Part shown: positions 1 through 7,907 of the stretch, one piece after another
How positions within the stretch are numbered: the stretch's first letter is position 1
How the letters are laid out: each line of letters starts with the position of its first letter
Assembly (NCBI GenBank): GCA_045617505.1
Contig: JAZLIS010000028.1
Coordinates: 1 to 22,606 of the forward strand
DNA: 22,606 bases
DNA from: Cacconaster sp045617505
GTDB lineage: Bacteria; Bacteroidota; Bacteroidia; Bacteroidales; UBA932
Reading direction: 5' to 3'
The notes under the pieces: generated by a model
Seen by the model: the letters and a program-made list of their open reading frames with translations, nothing else
Databases searched by the model: none
What the model was told of the DNA's origin: nothing
Position numbers and translations under genes: made by a program

Positions 1-165
1 GTGGAACGCAGGCAGATACTGTCTGACCAGCGGATAGACGACGCCAACACCCGAATAGACCGGATACTTGACCGTATGGAGGACGGCACCCTCAAAGCCA
101 GGCTCGGAATCTTCTTCGAAGGACAGATGTTCGATGCCTTCGTTTTAGAAGCTGTTTTGAAATGA
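1..165 (+). CDS. C-terminal fragment of an ORF6N-like protein
   Basis: The reading frame is open from the window edge and ends in TGA after 54 codons; the true start lies outside the window, and the GTG at base 1 need not be a start. The residues GIFFEGQMFDAF (about 36-47 of the fragment) resemble the linker found late in ORF6N/RhuM-type proteins of Bacteroidota, from memory of the family. In those proteins the segment continues into a longer C-terminal domain, whereas here the frame stops seven residues later, so the gene may be truncated. ORF6N proteins are phage- and plasmid-associated DNA-binding proteins. Nothing upstream is visible, so the N-terminal DNA-binding domain cannot be confirmed. 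The upstream part of the fragment is charged and probably helical. Confidence 0.4.
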   Translation: MERRQILSDQRIDDANTRIDRILDRMEDGTLKARLGIFFEGQMFDAFVLEAVLK

Positions 166-313
166 TTAACTTCAATACTTATGCTTCTTTTTCGCATATT
201 TTCCGATGCTTTTCAGTCGCAATGGAACCCCATTGCGCCATCAAATCATCAAAAAATCTACTGAAAAATAATCTATATTAATTTTCGTGGACCAATTCAA
301 AACAGCTTCTAAA
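166..313. other. AT-rich gap between convergent genes
   Basis: This non-coding stretch lies between the 3' ends of the ORF6N-like fragment and the DUF234 ATPase gene. Apart from the hairpin at 218-237 I see no gene and no recognisable promoter in it. Confidence 0.5.
218..237. repeat. Perfect 8-bp hairpin with AACC loop
   Basis: CGCAATGG (218-225) pairs perfectly with CCATTGCG (230-237) around the tetraloop AACC. It sits between two convergent genes, where a bidirectional terminator is expected. Neither strand has a run of T directly after the stem, so intrinsic termination is uncertain. It may instead protect the 3' ends of transcripts, or be a scar of the event that truncated the upstream gene. 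Confidence 0.55.
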
Positions 314-1684
314 TTAACGATTCAGTTCGATGACATTGGCAGGAATAAGGGAATTCCCCATATCTTCTTTCGGAAATGTTTTGGTGAACAGTACGATGTC
401 TACCTGCTTATTCTTCGTGAAAGGCAGCGCATTGGCAATCTTTCTGATTTCATTGGTCAGAAGTCGTCCGTTCTCTCCTGTCGTCCACTTGCACTCGCCT
501 ATCAGAATATGTTTCTTGTCAAGCGATTCCGCCACGACGTCTATCTCCACATCCTTGTATTCTCCGTCAAGAAGAACCCGCCCCCACCATCGTCTCGCTT
601 CACCATATACAACCCCGTTTATAGTGTTTCCTGTCACAGCAGTCCGGCAAAGTCTCTCCCACCAATAGCCGCACTGATCCGGCAGCCCCACATCAATCAA
701 GTTGTCTATGAGGGCTGTCCTTCCAAGCTCGATGAACGAACGGTTCGCCGATACGAACTTGTAATGGAAGCTGAGCAGCGGGTCTGCGATGCGGTACATG
801 CTCTTCTTGCAGTCCTTGGCAGACACACCGAAAGGTATGTCCTTTTCCAGATATCCAAGGTCTATGAGTTTTGCCAGTGGTCTGGAAAGGTTGGTCGACG
901 GTTCGTTGCATTTGGATGCAATCTCCTTCAGCCTGGTTGCGCCACCGCCGACAATGGTCATGATCGTGGCAGTTTTGACTATGTCCTTGAGGTCGTCGCG
1001 GAACAGGTGCTGCGGCTCCTCGTACAATGCTCCGAAAGGAGACATTATATGGTCCTTGATGGCCTCCTTCAATGAAGACGAGGTCTCCCTCAGTTTCCAG
1101 TATCTCGGTATGCCTCCCCAGACAGCGTAGTTCTCTATGGTATCCTCAGCACTGAGGCCGAGCGCCTCCTGCAGGTATGGAAGCCTGATGGTGCCGATGT
1201 TGAAGTCTGCCTCCTTCCTGCCGTACAGCGGTGAAGCTTCGTCGTGCGTCAGGTTGTACATCATTGTCTGTGACGATCCGCACAGGATGATGCTGAATCT
1301 GAGTTCCCCGGAATCAAGAAGTGTCTGTATGACCGATGGCAGCGACGGGGCGCCTTCAACAAGATATGGGAATTCGTCAAGACAAAGGGTCAACTTTTCG
1401 GTCACCCTGTGATTCAAAGCAGTCAGCAGGGCTCTCCAGTCCTTGTACCGGGCATCTCCGAAACCGCTGAACCGATGTGATATCACATAGCTCAGATTGG
1501 ACATCTGCGTGGCGGTGTCGGTCTTGTCGGCTTCGAAATAGATGTCATTCTCGGTCAGAACCCTTTTGATGAGTGTCGACTTTCCAACGCGCCTGCGACC
1601 TCTGACGACAGCAAATCCCGGCTCTTTCTTTGAAAGCAGTCCGGCCAGCCTTTCCTGCTCTTTTATCCTGTCTACAAATTCCAT
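314..1684 (-). CDS. AAA ATPase with DUF234 nuclease-like C-terminus
   Basis: This is a 456-residue P-loop ATPase of the archaeal-type ATPase/DUF234 family. Counting from the ATG at 1684, Walker A is GRRRVGKST (29-37), Walker B is LCLDEF (about 99-104), and a sensor-like LCGSS follows near 134. A winged-helix-like segment lies around 246-286. The C-terminus has D382 in EIDVV and E397-x-K399 in GECKW, the spacing of a PD-(D/E)XK nuclease core. The longer frame would start at a TTG at 1696; I prefer the ATG because homologues usually begin MEF-DR-KE. The gene is monocistronic with its own promoter and stands beside an ORF6N-like remnant, which suggests an accessory locus. Its cellular role is not established; the family is repeatedly found in mobile or defence-like settings, but that is an inference here. 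Confidence 0.85.
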   Translation of the reverse strand: MEFVDRIKEQERLAGLLSKKEPGFAVVRGRRRVGKSTLIKRVLTENDIYFEADKTDTATQMSNLSYVISHRFSGFGDARYKDWRALLTALNHRVTEKLTLCLDEFPYLVEGAPSLPSVIQTLLDSGELRFSIILCGSSQTMMYNLTHDEASPLYGRKEADFNIGTIRLPYLQEALGLSAEDTIENYAVWGGIPRYWKLRETSSSLKEAIKDHIMSPFGALYEEPQHLFRDDLKDIVKTATIMTIVGGGATRLKEIASKCNEPSTNLSRPLAKLIDLGYLEKDIPFGVSAKDCKKSMYRIADPLLSFHYKFVSANRSFIELGRTALIDNLIDVGLPDQCGYWWERLCRTAVTGNTINGVVYGEARRWWGRVLLDGEYKDVEIDVVAESLDKKHILIGECKWTTGENGRLLTNEIRKIANALPFTKNKQVDIVLFTKTFPKEDMGNSLIPANVIELNR

Positions 1685-1712
1685 ATCTGTTGCCAAAGTT
1701 TATTATGTATTA

Positions 1713-1743
1713 CAAACATAATGTTTTTTGCGCATAATTCCAA
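1713..1743 (-). promoter_or_regulatory. Bacteroidota-type promoter of the DUF234 ATPase
   Basis: On the minus strand the -7 box TATGTTTG (1713-1720) matches TAnnTTTG exactly, and a TTG (-33) lies at 1741-1743 with a 20-base spacer. The predicted start of transcription is near 1706, giving a leader of about 20 bases before the ATG at 1684. Confidence 0.6.
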
Positions 1744-1781
1744 GTGTCTGTTGATTTTTATTTATGAAATATGCTCGTCGC

Positions 1782-1865
1782 CAATCCTCCCCATTGACAT
1801 GGGGTCGTTGCAGCGGATGTGTGTGGTCAGGCAACTTTGGCTCTCGAAAAGGGTGGGGAGGATTG
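1782..1865. repeat. 12-bp inverted repeat with a competing inner hairpin
   Basis: The 12 bases at 1782-1793 are the exact reverse complement of 1854-1865, separated by 60 bases. Part of the left arm can instead form a perfect six-base-pair hairpin, CCCCAT (1789-1794) with ATGGGG (1799-1804) around the loop TGAC. GTTGC (1807-1811) and GCAAC (1831-1835) could pair inside the loop. The two main pairings exclude each other. The right arm overlaps the place where a -33 element would sit for the -7 box at 1878-1885. It could be a pair of operator sites or a structured RNA; the sequence alone does not decide. Confidence 0.5.
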
Positions 1866-1877
1866 CCGGAATTTTAT

Positions 1878-1885
1878 TATTTTTG
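1878..1885 (+). promoter_or_regulatory. -7 box upstream of the purine-salvage unit
   Basis: TATTTTTG matches the Bacteroidota -7 consensus TAnnTTTG and lies 28 bases before the ATG of the PfkB kinase gene. No TTG is found at the usual -33 distance; that position is occupied by the right arm of the 12-bp inverted repeat, so an activator may be needed. Confidence 0.45.
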
Positions 1886-1913
1886 CGAAACGGGTTCATA
1901 AACATAACTTCAG

Positions 1914-2855
1914 ATGCGTAAGATTGTCGGTATAGGCGAGACGGTGCTGGACATCATTTTCAAGGATGACCGGCCCACGGCGGCGATTCCGGGAGGATCG
2001 ACGTTCAATGCGATGATTTCCTTGGGGAGAATGACCTCCCGGCATTTTCCTGAAAACAAGGTGATGATGGTGACCCAGACCGGTTCCGACCGCGTGGGAG
2101 ACATCGTCACTTCGTTTATGGAGGACAACGGTGTGAGTTCTCTGGCCGTCACCCGCAATCCAGGTACCCAGACCCATATCTCGCTGGCATTTCTGGACAA
2201 GGACAACAATGCTCAGTATGAGTTCTATAAGGACCACGCAAGCGCATCCCTTAGGGAAGACACCGTCGAAATCGTCGGTTTCGAAAAGGATGACCTGGTG
2301 CTCTTCGGCTCCTACTTCGCAATCAATCCGAAAATACGCGAATACACGCGGACTCTTCTGGAAAAGGCCCGCAATGCCGGGGCTGTCCTCTTCTACGACA
2401 TCAATTTCCGGAAGAGCCACCTTGATGACATCTCCGATACTTTTGAAAATATTCGGGAGAACTGCCGTCTGAGCGATGTGGTGCGCGGTTCGTCGGAGGA
2501 TTTCGGCTATCTGTTCGGAACCACGGATCCCGGGGAAATATATGACCGACACATCAGGCCGATGTGCCGCAATTTCATCTGTACGCAAGGAGCCGGCCCG
2601 GTGAAGGTGTTCACGGCTGACAGACATCTGTCGTTCCCGGTGGAGGACTACGAAACTGTTTCAACGATAGGTGCCGGGGATAATTTCAATGCCGGATTCC
2701 TATACGCCCTGCTTGCTAAGAACATTGGCAGGACGGATTTGGACACTGTTCCCGAATCCGTGTGGGAAGAGATTGTCTTCATCGCCGGGCGCTTCTCCAA
2801 GAACTGCTGCCAGAGCATTGACAACTATGTCGGCAGGGACTTTGAAATTCTTTAA
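1914..2855 (+). CDS. PfkB-family carbohydrate or nucleoside kinase
   Basis: This 313-residue cytoplasmic kinase has the usual length for the PfkB (ribokinase) family. The substrate-side glycine pair is GGST (27-30), DINFR (162-166) occupies the place of the DxNxR motif of fructokinase-like members, and TIGAGDNF (251-258) is the anion-hole signature with D256 as the expected catalytic base. The substrate cannot be read from sequence: fructose, ribose, 2-keto-3-deoxygluconate and nucleosides are all used in this family. The stop codon overlaps the start of the next gene (TAATG, 2853-2857), and the third gene is xpt, so a nucleoside or ribose substrate would fit the context. A -7 box lies shortly upstream. 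Confidence 0.85.
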   Translation: MRKIVGIGETVLDIIFKDDRPTAAIPGGSTFNAMISLGRMTSRHFPENKVMMVTQTGSDRVGDIVTSFMEDNGVSSLAVTRNPGTQTHISLAFLDKDNNAQYEFYKDHASASLREDTVEIVGFEKDDLVLFGSYFAINPKIREYTRTLLEKARNAGAVLFYDINFRKSHLDDISDTFENIRENCRLSDVVRGSSEDFGYLFGTTDPGEIYDRHIRPMCRNFICTQGAGPVKVFTADRHLSFPVEDYETVSTIGAGDNFNAGFLYALLAKNIGRTDLDTVPESVWEEIVFIAGRFSKNCCQSIDNYVGRDFEIL

Positions 2856-3343
2856 TGCGGGAGAATCATACAGTTATGGAAGGAAACGTTGAATTTATGC
2901 GGCTTGCCATAGAGGAGGCGAGAGAGGGGATAAGGAATGGTCACGGAGGCCCTTTCGGTTCCGTTATCGTCAAGGACGGACGGATTGTCGGACGCGGACA
3001 CAACCGCGTGCTGGCAAACAATGACCCTACTTGTCACGGAGAGGTGGCTGCCATAAGGGAAGCTTGTCGCAATCTGGGCACATTTGACCTGACAGGCTGC
3101 GAAATCTACACTACAGGAGAGCCCTGCCATATGTGCCTGTGCGCCTGTATGTGGGCCAACATCGGCAAGATATACTATGGCTGCACCATTGCTGACAATG
3201 ACCGGATAGGATTTCGCGACGAGAAGTTCGACCGAATCTTCGGAGGCCGTGACAAACTTGGTGATTATATGGTTGAATGCGACAGGGCGGAATGTCTGGA
3301 ACTTTTCGAGGAGTTCCTCTCTACTGAACACAAGAACTATTAA
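2855..3343 (+). CDS. guaD: Guanine deaminase-like zinc deaminase
   Basis: This 162-residue protein has the cytidine/deoxycytidylate deaminase fold. Zinc ligands and proton shuttle are visible as H61-G-E63 (HGEVAAIREA) and C91-HM-C94 (EPCHMC). The tail after the core, including ADNDRIGF and a long acidic C-terminus, resembles the GuaD type rather than TadA. The reaction would be guanine plus water to xanthine plus ammonia. The next gene makes XMP from xanthine, which supports this. The start overlaps the kinase stop as TAATG; a second ATG at 2876 with a GGGAGA upstream is an alternative that removes seven residues. Specificity for guanine over other purines or cytosine is inferred. Confidence 0.75.
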   Translation: MRENHTVMEGNVEFMRLAIEEAREGIRNGHGGPFGSVIVKDGRIVGRGHNRVLANNDPTCHGEVAAIREACRNLGTFDLTGCEIYTTGEPCHMCLCACMWANIGKIYYGCTIADNDRIGFRDEKFDRIFGGRDKLGDYMVECDRAECLELFEEFLSTEHKNY

Positions 3344-3354
3344 AAGAGCCTGCT

Positions 3355-3930
3355 TTGAACAAGCTTGAAGAAAAAATAATCTCGGACGGCAAAGTGCTTG
3401 AAGGGAATGTACTCAAGGTGGACAGTTTTCTGAACCACCGGATAGACGTTGAAATTCTCAAATGGATGGGAGAGGAGTTCAGGAGACGGTTTGACGGCGT
3501 CAAGGTTGACAAGATTCTCACAATCGAAGCGAGCGGAATCGCAATCGCCGCTTCAGCCGCAATGTGTTTCGGTGTCCCGCTCCTGTTCGCCAAGAAGTCT
3601 CACAGTGTCAATGTCACCGGGGATAAACTCTGTTCAAGAGTCTATTCCTTTACTCACAAGTGCTGGAACGATATTTTCGTCTCTGCAAAATATCTTTCCA
3701 AAGGCGAGAAAGTCCTCATAGTTGATGATTTTCTGGCAAGCGGCTCGGCTCTTGAAGGGCTTGGGAATCTGGTCAGCCAGGCAGGGGCTGAGGTCGCCGG
3801 TATCGGCATAGCCATCGAGAAGGGCTTTCAGGGCGGAGGAAAGGCACTGCGTGAAAAGGGCTACAGGCTGGAATCTCTTGCCATCGTCGAATCAATGGAC
3901 GACAGGACGGGAGCCATAGAATTCAGATAG
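3355..3930 (+). CDS. xpt: Xanthine phosphoribosyltransferase
   Basis: This 191-residue enzyme transfers phosphoribose from PRPP to xanthine, making XMP for the guanylate pool. Nearly the whole length matches the Bacillus Xpt pattern as I remember it: VLKVDSFLNH (19-28), TIEASGIA (56-63), the PRPP-binding loop VLIVDDFLASGSA (120-132) and GIGIAIEKGFQ in the C-terminal half. The start is a TTG at 3355, preceded by AAAAGAG, which serves as a ribosome binding site; no ATG fits the N-terminus. It lies 11 bases after the deaminase gene in the same transcription unit. Its last 39 bases overlap the 3' end of the convergent HAD gene. Confidence 0.92.
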   Translation: MNKLEEKIISDGKVLEGNVLKVDSFLNHRIDVEILKWMGEEFRRRFDGVKVDKILTIEASGIAIAASAAMCFGVPLLFAKKSHSVNVTGDKLCSRVYSFTHKCWNDIFVSAKYLSKGEKVLIVDDFLASGSALEGLGNLVSQAGAEVAGIGIAIEKGFQGGGKALREKGYRLESLAIVESMDDRTGAIEFR

Positions 3931-4512
3931 AACGTTGTCTCCATTTTTGAAAAGGATGGCGTTGAGACCGGCTGCTCTTGCGCCCTCCACGTTGGCGGCT
4001 GAGTCGTCAACGAAGAGAATCTCTTCGGGAAGAAAACCCGTGCGGCGAACAACTTCGTCAAATATATCTTTTTCGGGCTTGAGCATCTTCATCCTGAAGG
4101 AGAAAAAGAACTCCCTGAAGCAGCCGGCCACCCCTTCTTCATAGAGAATTTCCATCTCCCGCTTTAAACAAATCGGGTTGTTGTTGCTTAGGATGAATAG
4201 GGGATAGTCCTTTGATAGTGAGATGATTTGCTGAATTATATCAAGGTTTGCTCCAGCAATCAGTGAGTTGAAGCAGAACTTTATGTCTTCTGCAGTTACA
4301 GACTTTGTGCAATGACGGAGACACTCCTCATAGAACCCGTTTTCATCTATCAGTCCTTCCTCTAGGTCGCTTATGAAACCCCTCTGGTGATAGATGTCCA
4401 GATATGTCTCTATGTCCGGAAAACCCGCTATTTCCTTGAAATTTCTTATGCAGCGGGGCATATCCAAATCAAGGATGACACCTCCCATATCGAAAATGAC
4501 AGCCTTGATCAT
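3892..4512 (-). CDS. HAD-superfamily phosphatase (YihX-like)
   Basis: This 206-residue HAD hydrolase starts with the nucleophile motif FDMGGV (D8), has LSNNN (108-112) as motif II, K145-P as motif III and FVDDS (167-171) as motif IV. The second aspartate of the DxD motif is replaced by glycine, as in YihX-type members, and a helical cap follows motif I. The substrate is unknown; sugar phosphates or acyl-pathway intermediates are possible. The start at 4512 overlaps the FabG stop as TAATG. An in-frame ATG at 4545 would add 11 residues inside the FabG gene and is less likely. It is the last gene of the six-gene ketosynthase cluster and overlaps xpt by 39 bases at the 3' end. Confidence 0.85.
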   Translation of the reverse strand: MIKAVIFDMGGVILDLDMPRCIRNFKEIAGFPDIETYLDIYHQRGFISDLEEGLIDENGFYEECLRHCTKSVTAEDIKFCFNSLIAGANLDIIQQIISLSKDYPLFILSNNNPICLKREMEILYEEGVAGCFREFFFSFRMKMLKPEKDIFDEVVRRTGFLPEEILFVDDSAANVEGARAAGLNAILFKNGDNVLSEFYGSRPVVH

Positions 4513-5240
4513 TATGTGTAAAGACCTCCGTTGATTGAGATGCATTCACCAGTGATATATGCGGCCTCATCCGAGGCGAGGAACGCAACAAGAGAGGCTA
4601 TTTCCTCGGGTTCTCCGAATCTGTTCATCGGAATCTGGGCCTTCAGAGCGGCCTCGTCGAGCCCCTCTACCATATCGGTCTTCACGAATCCGGGAGCAAT
4701 TGCGTTGACAGTGACCTTTTTCTTGCCGATTTCCTGTGCGAGAGCCTTTGTTGCAGCAATGATTGCACCTTTTGCCGCAGAATAGTTAGTCTGCCCTGGC
4801 AGTCCCTTGAGGCCGGAAAGAGAGGCCATATTGATTATTCTTCCGTGTTTGTTGCGGAGCATCTGCTGAAGTACGGCGGTGGTGACGTTGTAGAATCCGT
4901 CCAGAGTGATGTCAAGAACTCTGCGCCAGTCCTTGTATTCCATAAGGAAGAGCAGTGCATCGCGGCGTATTCCCGCATTGTTCACAAGAACGTCGATGTA
5001 ATCGTCAGGATGGCTTTCCTGCCAGTTCCGTATGGCCTCGACGGTGGCGGCCGCGTCAGAAACGTCGAATTTCATAAGTTCCGCCTGGCCTCCGGCCTGA
5101 CGCACCAACTCTGCGGCCTCTTCCGCGGCCTTGTCGTTGGAGGTGTAATTCATCAGGATATTGAATCCGTTTGAAGCAAGCTTGACGCTGACAGCACGGC
5201 CTATGCCGCGGCTTGCTCCTGTCACCAGTGCATATTTCAT
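4512..5240 (-). CDS. FabG-type 3-oxoacyl-ACP reductase
   Basis: This 242-residue short-chain dehydrogenase would reduce a 3-ketoacyl thioester to the 3-hydroxyacyl form with NADPH. The cofactor motif is TGASRGIG (7-14), NNAG is at 87-90, and the catalytic set N118, S140, Y153 and K157 is present (NYSAAKGA around the active tyrosine). It overlaps the upstream flavoprotein gene by four bases (ATGA) and the downstream HAD gene by one, so the three are translationally coupled. The placement beside a ketosynthase and two hotdog proteins implies a dedicated pathway enzyme rather than the housekeeping FabG, but the sequence alone does not separate the two. Confidence 0.88.
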   Translation of the reverse strand: MKYALVTGASRGIGRAVSVKLASNGFNILMNYTSNDKAAEEAAELVRQAGGQAELMKFDVSDAAATVEAIRNWQESHPDDYIDVLVNNAGIRRDALLFLMEYKDWRRVLDITLDGFYNVTTAVLQQMLRNKHGRIINMASLSGLKGLPGQTNYSAAKGAIIAATKALAQEIGKKKVTVNAIAPGFVKTDMVEGLDEAALKAQIPMNRFGEPEEIASLVAFLASDEAAYITGECISINGGLYT

Positions 5241-6688
5241 ATACCGAATTCTTTTTTAATCTTGTCCAGCCCCAAAATCTGGGCGCAGGTGTAAAGGGAT
5301 GTCATTGAAACACCCAAAACTCCGTGCAAGTTAAGGTTTTGTCCTGTCAAAAGCAAATTTTCAACCGGCGTCCGCGGGCTGAGCACGGTTGTAAGCGGAC
5401 TTTTCCAGTCTTTCATTATCCCGAATGCGGAGCCGTACGGAGTTGCCGTATAATCCCGATAGGTGAGGGAAGTGCTGGTATAATATCTCTCGATGGCACC
5501 GGAAAGACCGGGAACGGCTTTCTCGGCGAAACGGATGCACTCCTTGGCATAAGCCCGCTTGAATGCTTCGTATTCTTCTCCGCGGCACATCGGCTTGCCT
5601 CTGCTCCATTTTTCCAGTTCCGTGAAATCCAGGTAGGAAAGCAGGTCGATATTGGTGGCATAATTGCCGTTATCCGGCACAGAGTAACTGATCATCAGGC
5701 TCTTTCCTTTGTCTGTCCAGACGTCGGCATCTTCACTGTGAAGATAGATGTTGCTGTTGACGTATGGCAGAACTCCCGGTTTTATCACGGCATTGACCGT
5801 GAAGATGCCCTTGCTGTTGTGAAGCGATGAAATGCGTCTGCGGTAGACTTTCTTGACGCTCCCGCCTTCAGGAATCAGTTCCAAGGTGGCGGCAGGATGG
5901 ATGTCGGAGATGAAGATGTCCCCCTGATAGCAGTTGCCGTTACTGTCAACCGCACAGGTGATCCGGCCGTCCGTTTCCTTGAGAAGTTCAACCCTTGAAC
6001 GGGTGATCACATTTCCTCCGAAGGAAGATATTCCCTCCGCAAGAGCTTCCGCAATCACGCTTCCTCCGCCCTTGAGCCGCCATCCGCTCTGGATGAACGA
6101 GTTGTTGATCTGGGCAAAGATATACAGCGGAAGGGTTTCCCGGTCATATTTTAGACGCAGCGAGGCTCCGCTGAGAACTTTCCGCAGGAGGGGATCCGAT
6201 ATGCAGTCGCAAAGGAAATTGTATGCCGACATCCCGAAGAGGGGCATTGTTTCTCCTGTACCGAAATTGGATTTGATGGTGTCTCCTACACTCTTGAGCC
6301 TTGAGATATACCGGCAAAGTCCTTCACGTTCCGATGGAAAAGAGGCTGCCAGGGTGTCAACGAAGTTCCCGTGTCCTGCAGCCAGACTGTAGGAATCGTC
6401 TCCTATGACTATCCTGTCAACGCAGTTTCTGTCAAGTTCCACCCAGGGAAGGGAGTCGAGCCCGTAATATTTGAAAAGCCACTCAAGGGATTCGCCGTCA
6501 CCGAGACCTCCCACATAGTGGAATCCGGTGTCGAATACGGCTTTCCCACGGCGGTAAGTCTGAAGACATCCTCCTGTCTGGAGTCCCTGCTCCAGCACGA
6601 TCACGCCATACCCGTTCTTTGCAAGCACATAACCACACTGCAGACCTCCAAGGCCCGCACCTATGATTATGACTCGCCGGGCGGCCAC
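5237..6688 (-). CDS. FAD-dependent phytoene desaturase/retinol saturase-like oxidoreductase
   Basis: This 483-residue flavoprotein begins with the dinucleotide-binding motif IIGAGLGG (8-15), followed by E33 and GG at 39-40, then FDTGFHYVGG, typical of CrtI and retinol-saturase relatives. The C-terminus has the second FAD-contact motif GQNLNLHG followed by LGVSM. Members of this superfamily add or remove double bonds in polyene chains. The start is a GTG at 6688, one base after the ketosynthase stop (TAG-C-GTG), and it overlaps the FabG start by four bases. Its presence among ketosynthase, reductase and dehydratase genes suggests that it acts on an unsaturated acyl chain. No signal peptide is visible. 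The exact reaction is unknown. Confidence 0.8.
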   Translation of the reverse strand: MAARRVIIIGAGLGGLQCGYVLAKNGYGVIVLEQGLQTGGCLQTYRRGKAVFDTGFHYVGGLGDGESLEWLFKYYGLDSLPWVELDRNCVDRIVIGDDSYSLAAGHGNFVDTLAASFPSEREGLCRYISRLKSVGDTIKSNFGTGETMPLFGMSAYNFLCDCISDPLLRKVLSGASLRLKYDRETLPLYIFAQINNSFIQSGWRLKGGGSVIAEALAEGISSFGGNVITRSRVELLKETDGRITCAVDSNGNCYQGDIFISDIHPAATLELIPEGGSVKKVYRRRISSLHNSKGIFTVNAVIKPGVLPYVNSNIYLHSEDADVWTDKGKSLMISYSVPDNGNYATNIDLLSYLDFTELEKWSRGKPMCRGEEYEAFKRAYAKECIRFAEKAVPGLSGAIERYYTSTSLTYRDYTATPYGSAFGIMKDWKSPLTTVLSPRTPVENLLLTGQNLNLHGVLGVSMTSLYTCAQILGLDKIKKEFGI

Positions 6689-6689
6689 G

Positions 6690-7907
6690 CTACAGGTTTT
6701 TGATTACGAGTGAAGAGTTCGTGCCTCCGAACCCGAACGAGTTGGAGAGGAACATATCGAAGTTCTTGTCTATGCGCTTTGCGGGAATCAGAAGCTTTGC
6801 AGAATCTTCATCGGGATTCTCGAAGTTGAGATTGGCCGCGATGAATCCGTTTTTCATCATCAGGATTGAGTAGATAACCTCGCTGGCACCTGCCATCCAC
6901 ATCTCGTGGCCCGTCTGGCTCTTCGTGCTGGTGACTTCCGTGCGCTGGTCTCCGAAGACCTTGTAAATTGCTTTTGCTTCGTTGGTGTCACCCACGTGGG
7001 TGGAGGTTGCGTGAGCGTTGATGTATCCGATGTCGGATATATCCACTCCGGCCCGTCTGATTGACATCTCAAGGGCGCGGCTTGGGCCTTCCACGTTGGG
7101 GGAGGAGATATGGTCACCATTGCTGGAGAAACCGTATCCCAGAACCTCCGCAATTATCGGAGCGCCCCTGCGGAGAGCGGATTCATAACTCTCAAGGATA
7201 ACAGTAGCGGCTCCGCCGCCCGGAACAAGTCCGTCGCGGTCCCGGTCGAAAGGACGGCTTGCCTTCTGAGGCTCATCCTCCCTGATGGAGAAAGCCGCAA
7301 TTCCGTCGAACGAGCCCGTGGCCGCCGGGTTGATTTCCTGAGCTCCGCCGCATACAACCATATCCTGAAGCCCGTCCTGAATGAGCAGTGCACCGAGTCC
7401 TATTGAGTGAGAACCGCTGGCGCAGGCTGCGGAAATGGTCATATTTATTCCTTTCAGTTTGAAAATCACACTGAGGTTCATTGTTACGGTGGAGTTCATC
7501 GACTGGAAAATCGCGCCCGAACCGCAGAGCATCGTATCTTTTTTCTGGACTATCGTGTTCACTGCATTGTAAACGGGTTCGGCTGTACTGTCGCCTCCAT
7601 AGAGTATTCCCACTTCGTGGGTGTTGAGATATTCCTGGTCGATACGGGCATTTGCAAAAGCGTCACGTGTGGCGCAGTAGGCATACTTTGCGTGTTCGGG
7701 CATATAAACCCTCTGTGACCTGGGAAGTTCCTTCTTCAGGTCAGGACTATCGACATAACCTGTCAGACCGCTGCGGAATCCCATCTCCTTGCGTACGGGG
7801 TCAAGGATGATGCCTGACTTTCCGTTGTACAGGGAATCCTTTACTTCATCAAGAGTTTTACCGAGGCAGGAATAGATGCCCATTCCTGTGATTACTACGC
7901 GTTGCAT
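6690..7907 (-). CDS. FabF-like beta-ketoacyl-ACP synthase
   Basis: This 405-residue condensing enzyme has the full catalytic triad: C162 in AACASG, H299 in NAHATST and H334 in KSQTGHEMWMAG. FabF usually has GHLLGAAG at the last site; the MWMAGASE form is one I associate with the ketosynthases of aryl polyene/flexirubin-like clusters in Bacteroidota. The C-terminal SNSFGFGGTN loop is intact. It would extend an acyl-ACP chain by two carbons. A second ketosynthase or chain-length factor and an acyl carrier protein are not found in the window, so partners must be encoded elsewhere. Its start overlaps the upstream hotdog gene by 13 bases. Confidence 0.9.
   Translation of the reverse strand: MQRVVITGMGIYSCLGKTLDEVKDSLYNGKSGIILDPVRKEMGFRSGLTGYVDSPDLKKELPRSQRVYMPEHAKYAYCATRDAFANARIDQEYLNTHEVGILYGGDSTAEPVYNAVNTIVQKKDTMLCGSGAIFQSMNSTVTMNLSVIFKLKGINMTISAACASGSHSIGLGALLIQDGLQDMVVCGGAQEINPAATGSFDGIAAFSIREDEPQKASRPFDRDRDGLVPGGGAATVILESYESALRRGAPIIAEVLGYGFSSNGDHISSPNVEGPSRALEMSIRRAGVDISDIGYINAHATSTHVGDTNEAKAIYKVFGDQRTEVTSTKSQTGHEMWMAGASEVIYSILMMKNGFIAANLNFENPDEDSAKLLIPAKRIDKNFDMFLSNSFGFGGTNSSLVIKNL

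Noticed and set aside
218..237. Hairpin called as an intrinsic terminator
   Set aside because: The stem is perfect but neither strand has the following T run, so I list it as a repeat only.
287..1075. 262-codon plus-strand frame antisense to the DUF234 ATPase
   Set aside because: Its sequence has no family features, and the opposite strand encodes clear Walker motifs and a promoter.
4513..4545. Upstream ATG for the HAD gene adding 11 residues
   Set aside because: The extension lies inside the FabG gene, while the ATG at 4512 gives the canonical start next to FDMGG and a TAATG coupling.
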